From the NCBI GenBank assembly GCA_040757655.1, contig JBFLWV010000031.1, positions 1-16,659 of the forward strand: a stretch of DNA of 16,659 nt, written 5' to 3'. Of this stretch, positions 8,261-13,569 are shown piece by piece. The stretch comes from 2-02-FULL-49-11 sp040757655. Its GTDB lineage: Bacteria; Patescibacteriota; Patescibacteriia; 2-02-FULL-49-11. The number at the start of each line of letters is the position of its first letter. Position 1 is the first letter of the stretch. The notes below the pieces were generated by a model, which was not told where the DNA came from, made no database searches, and was given only the letters and a program-made list of their open reading frames with translations. The translations under genes were made by a program, and so were the position numbers.

Positions 8261-9580
8261 TTATAGAGGTCTCCACCCAAGCTTCTCCAATTCCTCCCTT
8301 GCCGCCTCCCGGTCATCCCACGGGGCATCGACCCCATGGTCCATCGCCATCATGCGCTCGTGCCCCTTGCCCGCAAGGAGCACAATATCGCCAGTGTGTG
8401 CGCGGCTCAATGCGGCTTGTATCGCTGCGCGGCGGTCGGGAATGATCCAATACCGCTCATTTTGTTTCCAGTCCTTCTTTGCCATTCCCTGCGCGATCAT
8501 CTGCGCGATTGCTTCCACTGATTCAGAGCGCGGATCTTCCTCGGTAAGGTACGCATAGTCCGCGAGTGTCGCCACCACTTCACCCATGACCGGACGCTTT
8601 GACGCATCGCGCTCTCCTGCCGCACCGCATACCACGATAACCTTTGCCTTTGCATGGCGCCTAAGAAGTGTTAACACTTCACGAAGCGCGTTGGGTGTAT
8701 GAGCAAAATCAACAAAAACATTAAAGGGTTGTCCTTGGTCAATCCGCTCCAACCGTCCGGAGAGCGGCTGAAAGGTTTCTATGCCTTCATGAATTTTTTC
8801 CCAAGTGACTCCGCAGATATGGGCAAGTGCGGCAGCGCCTAAGATGTTTTTTAGGTTATAGTCGCCGATGAGCCGCGTGCGCATGGTATGGTACCCATAC
8901 GCGGTCACTAAGGTAAAAGTCAGGTACTCAAGCGTCTCCTCAATGCGTTCCCCATGCACGTCGCCGCTCCCTAAACCAAAGGTAAACACTTTAAGCCCGT
9001 GGTATGCGCGGGCAAGGTGTGAGAGTTGAGGAAAGGTCGCGTCTTCACCGTTCAATACCACCATGCCACTCCCCTTATGAGCGCGTTTCCCGCGGGCAAT
9101 CATAGAGAATAGTTTTGCCTTTGCGTGCAGATATGCCATAAGGTTCTGGTGGTAATCAAGATGCTCGTGGGTAATATTCGTGATGATGCCTGTCGCAAGC
9201 GGCAGCTTCCCTACCCGCTCCTGATCCAATGCATGTGACGTAAGCTCCACGACTACGAGCTCGCAATGTTCTTGCACCATGCGCCGGAGGAGCGAATAGA
9301 ACATAAAAGGATCCACCGTCGTTGTGTGGGCGCCGGTTTCAATAAAGGTATCGCCAATTTGTGCACCGAGGGTTGAGATCCATCCCACCTCTTTCCCCGT
9401 CGTCCTCACGATATGCCCGACAAGGTTCACCACGGTCGTCTTCCCATCAGTGCCGGTGACTCCCACAATCACCAATTTCTTTTGCGGAAACCCATTCATG
9501 GCCTGCGCCATCCACGCTCTCCCGCTCCGGTACCAGCGTATGAACCTTTTTGGTAACATTCGATGAAATAGTCGCAGCAT
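8261..9580 (-). CDS. murE: MurE-type Mur ligase (UDP-MurNAc-tripeptide synthetase)
   Basis: ATP-dependent cytoplasmic ligase that would add the third amino acid to UDP-MurNAc-L-Ala-D-Glu. Visible motifs from the ATG at 9580: P-loop GVTGTDGKTT (40-49), ITNITHEHLDYH, the AKAKLF lysine region (about 153-158, site of the carbamylated Lys in the family), FVDFAHTPNALREVL, and near the end GKGHERMMA followed by PWDDREAARE. The substrate signature reads EDPRSE (348-353), closest to the DNPR type associated with meso-diaminopimelate enzymes, but specificity cannot be settled from this. Only about 40 residues precede the P-loop against roughly 100 in E. coli MurE, so most of the N-terminal UDP-binding domain is missing. 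The frame extends to a TTG at 9592; ATG 9580 is preferred. No Shine-Dalgarno is seen. tRNA-Arg lies just upstream on the same strand. Confidence 0.88.
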   Translation of the reverse strand: MLRLFHRMLPKRFIRWYRSGRAWMAQAMNGFPQKKLVIVGVTGTDGKTTVVNLVGHIVRTTGKEVGWISTLGAQIGDTFIETGAHTTTVDPFMFYSLLRRMVQEHCELVVVELTSHALDQERVGKLPLATGIITNITHEHLDYHQNLMAYLHAKAKLFSMIARGKRAHKGSGMVVLNGEDATFPQLSHLARAYHGLKVFTFGLGSGDVHGERIEETLEYLTFTLVTAYGYHTMRTRLIGDYNLKNILGAAALAHICGVTWEKIHEGIETFQPLSGRLERIDQGQPFNVFVDFAHTPNALREVLTLLRRHAKAKVIVVCGAAGERDASKRPVMGEVVATLADYAYLTEEDPRSESVEAIAQMIAQGMAKKDWKQNERYWIIPDRRAAIQAALSRAHTGDIVLLAGKGHERMMAMDHGVDAPWDDREAAREELEKLGWRPL

Positions 9581-9645
9581 AAATAATGTCAATTTGAGAA
9601 CTATCGCGCCAAAATTAATACATTGGTGCCCCCGCGAGGAATTTC

Positions 9646-9657
9646 ATCCCGCACTCA
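9646..9657. repeat. Left arm of a 12-bp inverted repeat flanking tRNA-Arg
   Basis: ATCCCGCACTCA at 9646-9657 is perfectly complementary to TGAGTGCGGGAT at 9737-9748. The arms lie 3 nt beyond the tRNA 3' end and 4 nt before its 5' end, so the precursor can form a 12-bp stem that continues beyond the acceptor stem. Confidence 0.85.
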
Positions 9658-9660
9658 CCA

Positions 9661-9732
9661 TGCTCCCAGGAAGAATCGAACTTCCATCTCCGGCTCCGGA
9701 GGCCGACGTTCTATCCGTTGAACTATAGGAGC
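9661..9732 (-). tRNA. tRNA-Arg (anticodon CCG)
   Basis: A 72-nt cloverleaf on the minus strand. Acceptor stem GCTCCTA/TGGGAGC (7 bp with one G-T), T8 A9, D-stem GTTC/GAAC, anticodon stem TCGGC/GCCGG with loop CTCCGGA giving anticodon CCG, T-stem GGAAG/CTTCC with loop TTCGATT, and discriminator A. It reads codon CGG. The CCA tail is not encoded (TGG follows), so it must be added by tRNA nucleotidyltransferase. The gene sits between the femAB-like gene and murE on the same strand. Confidence 0.96.
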
Positions 9733-9736
9733 GCCA

Positions 9737-9748
9737 TGAGTGCGGGAT
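9737..9748. repeat. Right arm of a 12-bp inverted repeat flanking tRNA-Arg
   Basis: TGAGTGCGGGAT, the exact reverse complement of 9646-9657. On the minus strand it lies in the 5' leader, four nucleotides before the mature tRNA 5' end. Confidence 0.85.
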
Positions 9749-9769
9749 CCGTTAAACGACAGGAGCATG

Positions 9770-10771
9770 TCATTTGAATAAATCTTTCACTATCCTCCCC
9801 AACGACATCACTTTATACTCAAATGGTCTGCACACGATATCAAACGTCCCCATGCCTTTCTTTACTTCTCCCCCGAACCCCATTTTGAATCTCGTAATCC
9901 CCGCCCATGATCCATAATTTTGGATTTTGGATTTTGGATTTTGGATTTGCGGTGCTATTCCCCAGAAATCATACCACTGAAAACCCTTTTGCTTCGCCCA
10001 CTGCATCATTCTCCATTGTAAAAGATGCGGCGCCATAAGATTTCGGTGCTCGCTTGCCGATCCGCCGTGGAGAAATGTAGCGGTGTCGCCGCAACTCATC
10101 ACTATTGCGGTGGCAAGCGGCGCGTTTTGAAACTGAGCTAAAAATAGATGCGCAATAGTCCCTCCTTCCCGCATCGTTTCCAACATTGTTCGATAATATT
10201 CCTCCGAATAAACCCCAATCTTATCACGTCGCGCGGTCTCTTGCATTAATCGCCAAAATGATGCAAATCCTTCTTGCACATCAGCCTCCTGCGCCACGAC
10301 GCCCTTCCTTTCTGCAAGCCGGATATTATACCGCGTCTTCTCATGCATGCCAGAGAGGAGCTCTTCTTCGCTTTTCGTTACATCAATTACCAAGGTAGTG
10401 CTCGGGGGCACATGCCGTATCAGAATCATCGGCCTCGTGACATGCAATTCAATATTCCATTTTGGGATTTGGGATTTGGGATTTGGGATTTCCCAATTTG
10501 GTGTCCACCTCACCCACACCGCGCCCAGGCGCTTGCCTGCGTTTAACAAACTTAGCACGGTATCCGCTTCCCTCTCGCCCACAAGCCCATTCCACCCGTT
10601 TATGTCAAGATAACGAAATGTCCCCACGATTCGTTTCTCTACCGCGATGCCTTCTCCTTCTCCACGTTTTTGCGCGATGAAAGGAACATATTTCGTGGGA
10701 GACACGACGTACACACTCCTCCCTAAAGCCTGCTGAAACCGCGCCCACTCATTGGATTGCTCAAAATGCAT
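9770..10771 (-). CDS. FemAB/FemX-family aminoacyltransferase (peptidoglycan bridge-type)
   Basis: A 333-residue protein of the FemABX family. In characterised members these enzymes use aminoacyl-tRNA to add amino acids to the peptidoglycan stem peptide. Diagnostic segments: GMHEKTRYNIRLAERKGV (141-158), LATAIVMSCGDTATFLHGGS (219-238) and YDFWGIAP (267-274) followed by GITRFKMGFGG (291-301), all in GNAT-like fold order. Substrate and bridge type cannot be read from the sequence. Two segments (about residues 94-103 and 276-285) are encoded by heptanucleotide tandem arrays and read NPKSQIPK and IQNPKSKIQN; they fall in positions where the family varies in length. The ATG overlaps the end of the 10771-10873 repeat element, whose terminal repeat reads TTAGGCGGGT just before it. 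Co-directional with ruvA upstream and tRNA-Arg and murE downstream; a cell-wall role fits murE. Confidence 0.88.
   Translation of the reverse strand: MHFEQSNEWARFQQALGRSVYVVSPTKYVPFIAQKRGEGEGIAVEKRIVGTFRYLDINGWNGLVGEREADTVLSLLNAGKRLGAVWVRWTPNWEIPNPKSQIPKWNIELHVTRPMILIRHVPPSTTLVIDVTKSEEELLSGMHEKTRYNIRLAERKGVVAQEADVQEGFASFWRLMQETARRDKIGVYSEEYYRTMLETMREGGTIAHLFLAQFQNAPLATAIVMSCGDTATFLHGGSASEHRNLMAPHLLQWRMMQWAKQKGFQWYDFWGIAPQIQNPKSKIQNYGSWAGITRFKMGFGGEVKKGMGTFDIVCRPFEYKVMSLGRIVKDLFK
9917..9944. repeat. Heptanucleotide array (ATTTTGG x4) inside the femAB-like gene
   Basis: Four perfect ATTTTGG 7-mers followed by a partial copy. On the coding strand it reads CCAAAAT repeated. Three heptamers equal seven codons, so it stays in frame and encodes a PKSKIQN-type peptide. 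Confidence 0.92.
10464..10491. repeat. Heptanucleotide array (GGGATTT x4) inside the femAB-like gene
   Basis: Four perfect GGGATTT 7-mers. On the coding strand it reads AAATCCC repeated and encodes NPKSQIPK around residues 94-103. It is a different heptamer from the one at 9917-9944 but has the same period and a similar peptide product. Confidence 0.92.
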
Positions 10772-10873
10772 ACCCGCCTAAGTTTTGCACTAGTCACGGT
10801 GCGTCTTACTTGATAATAATTATTCGACCAACTGCTTCTAATTTGGTTTTTACCAGCAAAATTTAGGCGGGTA
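10771..10873. mobile_element. 103-bp MITE-like element between ruvA and the femAB-like gene
   Basis: Terminal inverted repeats of 18 bp match at 17 positions: TACCCGCCTAAGTTTTGC (10771-10788) and GCAAAATTTAGGCGGGTA (10856-10873). Both ends carry TA, which could be a TA target duplication as in IS630/Tc1-like elements, with CCCGCC as the true ends. The 67-bp interior is AT-rich and non-coding. It occupies the whole gap between the ruvA stop (10876) and the femAB-like start (10771). No transposase is seen, so mobility would have to be non-autonomous. A stem-loop with a regulatory role is the alternative. Confidence 0.6.
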
Positions 10874-10875
10874 TA

Positions 10876-11460
10876 TCACCTTTGCTTCCCCAGTCGCTTC
10901 AACACTTCCTTCACACGCGCTTCACTTCCCTCGACATCCTTCGGCAGCCCTTTCAAGACCTCAACCACTTCCCGTTCCCGATACCCCAACCCTTTGAGCG
11001 CTTCTACCACATCGCCGTCACCCGGCACACCGCCAAGAATGAAACTTCCGGAAAGCTCGCCCATCTTATCTCTCAACTCCACGACAATCCGCTCCGCGGT
11101 CTTCTTCCCGATCCCTGCTACCTTCTGGAGTAGTTGCGGATCGCCATGCGCAATGGTACGTTTTAAGTCTTCAAGTTTCGCAACCGACAAACACCCCAAC
11201 GCTGACCGCGGCCCTACACCGGAAATGGAAAGCAACTGCTCAAAAAAAAGCAGCTCTTCCAATTTGGGAAACCCATACAATTCTATCGTGTCATTTCTCG
11301 TGTCGAGCTTTGTGTAACAGAAAAGTTCAAGCTGCGCATCAGCCTTCAATCCCTCCAACACAAATATCGGCGCCATGATGCGATACCCCACCTCACCTGC
11401 GGCGAGGAGCACTGACCTGCCGTCGCTCCACTTAACCCTGCCGTTGATGTACGAGATCAT
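10876..11460 (-). CDS. ruvA: Holliday junction branch migration protein RuvA
   Basis: DNA-binding subunit of the RuvAB branch migration motor; it holds the four-way junction while RuvB drives migration. The 194-residue length is normal. The N-terminal OB-like domain (MISYINGRV onward) is followed by two helix-hairpin-helix motifs, LLSISGVGPRSALGCLS (about 76-92) and KVAGIGKKTAERIVVEL (about 113-129). The C-terminal domain (about 145-194, VVEALKGLGYREREVVEVLK) is the RuvB-contacting domain. The ATG matches family starts. ruvB and ruvC are not in the window. It is divergent from uvrB with only 23 bp between start codons, and a short repeat element separates it from the next gene downstream. Confidence 0.97.
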   Translation of the reverse strand: MISYINGRVKWSDGRSVLLAAGEVGYRIMAPIFVLEGLKADAQLELFCYTKLDTRNDTIELYGFPKLEELLFFEQLLSISGVGPRSALGCLSVAKLEDLKRTIAHGDPQLLQKVAGIGKKTAERIVVELRDKMGELSGSFILGGVPGDGDVVEALKGLGYREREVVEVLKGLPKDVEGSEARVKEVLKRLGKQR

Positions 11461-11484
11461 GATTATATTCTACACTAAATCATA
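11444..11484. promoter_or_regulatory. Compact divergent ruvA/uvrB promoter region
   Basis: The start codons are separated by 23 bp (11461-11483). For uvrB, TTGATG (11444-11449) and TATTCT (11466-11471) have 16-bp spacing and would start transcription only a few bases before the ATG. For ruvA, minus-strand TATGAT (11479-11484) is a reasonable -10 and would leave a leader of about 12 nt. Neither gene shows a Shine-Dalgarno, so leaderless or near-leaderless transcripts are inferred. I see no SOS-box sequence in this gap. Confidence 0.4.
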
Positions 11485-13565
11485 TGTCTTTCAAATTACG
11501 TGCTCCATTCGCAGCTACCGGAGACCAACCGCAGGCTATTGAAAAGCTGGCGGCGGGTATCCGTGCGGGAAGACGCCATCAAACGCTCCTTGGCGTCACA
11601 GGGTCCGGGAAGACATTCACCATGGCAAATGTCATCGCGGAGACGGAACGCCCCACCCTGGTCATCTCCCACAATAAGACGCTCGCCGCGCAACTGGCGG
11701 GAGAATTTGAAGAATTTTTCCCGGATGCCGCCGTGCACTATTTCGTATCCTACTACGACTACTACCAGCCTGAAGCCTACATGCCGACCACTGACACCTA
11801 CATTGAAAAAGAGACCGACATCAATGAGGAGATCGACCGCCTCCGCCATGCCGCGACTCAAGCGTTGCTCACGCGCAATGACGTCATTATCGTCGCCTCG
11901 GTGTCCTGCATCTACGGATTGGGATCGCCGGAAGAATATCAAAAACAGAGCCTCGCCATCCACGTAGGGAGGGAGCTTGCCTCCGCCCACGGGCAACCAC
12001 CAGGATTGCCCCTACCACGATCTGCAATCCTCCGTGCCCTCGTCGACATGCGCTACGAGCGCAACGACCTTGACCTCCAGCGCGGGCGGTTTCGCGTGCG
12101 CGGCAACCTCGTCGATCTCTATCCCGTATTTTCCCTTGAGGACATCTGGCGGCTGGAATTCAAAGGTGAGACAATCGCAAGAATCACCGAAATTGATGGC
12201 CTCACCGGCAGGACCATCCGCGAAGTGCCTGAAGTTACCGTATTTCCTGCCACCCATTATGTGGCGCCCACGGATCGCATGCAAGAGATCCTTAAAGAAA
12301 TTGAGCGTGATCTCGATAGAGAAACGCGCGCCTTCCTTAAAGTCGGCAAACCCCTAGAGGCAGAGCGGCTCTCCCAGCGCGTGCACTTTGACCTTGAGAT
12401 GATGCGCGCCACCGGTTACTGTAATGGCATTGAAAATTACTCGCGTTATTTTGACCGACGAAGAGAAGGAGAACCTCCCTATACGCTCATTGACTTCTTC
12501 CGCTACGCCGACCCGCACTTTCTTGCCTTTATTGATGAGTCCCACATCACCATACCCCAAATTCGCGGCATGTATGAAGGCGACCGATCGCGCAAAGATA
12601 CCCTGATTGAATACGGCTTTCGCCTGCCTGCGGCGCGCGACAACCGGCCATTAAAGTTCGAAGAGTTCAATGAACGGATAGGACAATGCATCTACGTGTC
12701 AGCAACGCCCGGAGAGTATGAGCTAGAGAAATCCAAAATAAGCGAGTTAGGTGTTGTGGAGCAGCTGACACGCCCCACCGGGCTCCTTGATCCAACCATA
12801 GAAGTGCGTCCAATAAAGAACCAAATCGACGATCTCCTCCATGAAATCCAACCATGCATCAGGAAAAAACAGCGCGTGCTTGTCACCACGCTCACCAAAC
12901 GCATGGCAGAGGATCTCGCGGAATATCTGGAAGAAATCAATGTGAAAGCCGCCTACATCCACTCTGATGTAGAAACCTTCGAACGCTTGGAACTTCTCCG
13001 GGACCTGCGGCTTGGCGTCTATGACGTGTTAGTGGGCATTAACCTCTTACGAGAGGGATTAGACTTGCCCGAGGTTTCATTGGTGGCGATCTTGGACGCG
13101 GACAAGGAAGGTTTCTTGCGCAGCGACACCTCGCTCATTCAGGTGATGGGCAGGGCTGCGCGCCACGCAGAAGGCCGCGTGATAATGTACGCAGACCATA
13201 TCACGGGATCCATGCAGCGGGCAATGGAAGAAGTGAAGCGCCGCCGCGCGATACAAGAAATATATAATAAAGCTCATGGCATTACACCAGCAACCATCAT
13301 AAAAGCAGTAAAGGAAGGAGTGCTTGCGCATCGCATGGCAGATTCAGTCCAACCTCAACTACCCCACCTTACGGATATCCCGCAAGAGGAGTTCCCTCAC
13401 CTCATCCGAGACCTGGAACGCCAGATGGATTTGGCCGCAAAAAACCTAGAGTTTGAAAAAGCGGCAACCTTGAGAGATCAGATAAAAATGTTAAAGGGGC
13501 GCCAAAGAAAAAAAACAAGCCGCAGGGATCCTTTCCAAGCAATCCATGCGGCGAAGGAGGAATAA
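11484..13565 (+). CDS. uvrB: Excinuclease ABC subunit B
   Basis: Damage-verifying helicase-like subunit of UvrABC nucleotide excision repair. 693 residues. Motifs: Walker A GVTGSGKT (37-44), beta-hairpin tyrosine segment YYDYYQPEAYMP (90-101), Walker B DESH (351-354), YVSATPGEYE (404-413), helicase segment INLLREGLDLPEVSLVAILDADKEGF, QVMGRAARH, and a C-terminal UVR domain (about 638-672, MDLAAKNLEFEKAATLRDQI) that contacts UvrC. One oddity: between VGREL and SAILRALVDMRYERND there are about 12 residues more than in E. coli UvrB, encoded by a palindromic DNA segment (11964-12015). The start ATG matches the family. The stop is followed after 4 nt by the truB start, with the truB ribosome-binding site inside the last uvrB codons, so the two are translationally coupled. 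Confidence 0.99.
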   Translation: MSFKLRAPFAATGDQPQAIEKLAAGIRAGRRHQTLLGVTGSGKTFTMANVIAETERPTLVISHNKTLAAQLAGEFEEFFPDAAVHYFVSYYDYYQPEAYMPTTDTYIEKETDINEEIDRLRHAATQALLTRNDVIIVASVSCIYGLGSPEEYQKQSLAIHVGRELASAHGQPPGLPLPRSAILRALVDMRYERNDLDLQRGRFRVRGNLVDLYPVFSLEDIWRLEFKGETIARITEIDGLTGRTIREVPEVTVFPATHYVAPTDRMQEILKEIERDLDRETRAFLKVGKPLEAERLSQRVHFDLEMMRATGYCNGIENYSRYFDRRREGEPPYTLIDFFRYADPHFLAFIDESHITIPQIRGMYEGDRSRKDTLIEYGFRLPAARDNRPLKFEEFNERIGQCIYVSATPGEYELEKSKISELGVVEQLTRPTGLLDPTIEVRPIKNQIDDLLHEIQPCIRKKQRVLVTTLTKRMAEDLAEYLEEINVKAAYIHSDVETFERLELLRDLRLGVYDVLVGINLLREGLDLPEVSLVAILDADKEGFLRSDTSLIQVMGRAARHAEGRVIMYADHITGSMQRAMEEVKRRRAIQEIYNKAHGITPATIIKAVKEGVLAHRMADSVQPQLPHLTDIPQEEFPHLIRDLERQMDLAAKNLEFEKAATLRDQIKMLKGRQRKKTSRRDPFQAIHAAKEE
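11964..12015. repeat. Palindromic element in frame inside uvrB
   Basis: Outer arms GTAGGG (11964-11969) and CCCTAC (12010-12015) enclose two inner hairpins: GGAGG with CCTCC, and GGGCAA (11991-11996) with TTGCCC (12006-12011). It covers codons 161-178 and accounts for the extra peptide around ASAHGQPPGLPLP, which has no counterpart in E. coli UvrB. Confidence 0.7.
13554..13560 (+). promoter_or_regulatory. Ribosome-binding site of the truB fusion
   Basis: AAGGAGG inside the last codons of uvrB lies nine bases before the ATG at 13570. It decides the start: the in-frame ATG at 13546 lies upstream of it and would add an arginine-rich leader (MRRRRNND) unlike TruB. It is the only strong Shine-Dalgarno I find in the window. 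Confidence 0.85.
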
Positions 13566-13569
13566 TGAT

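Noticed and set aside
9917..10491. Heptamer arrays as a possible CRISPR
   Set aside because: The units are 7 bp and contiguous with no spacers, so they are simple tandem repeats.
11462..11467. Perfect minus-strand TATAAT next to the ruvA ATG
   Set aside because: It ends one base before the ATG, so a transcript from it would start inside the gene. TATGAT at 11479-11484 is a better-placed -10 for ruvA.
13546..13569. Upstream ATG for the truB fusion
   Set aside because: It lies before the AAGGAGG ribosome-binding site and adds MRRRRNND, which is not TruB-like.
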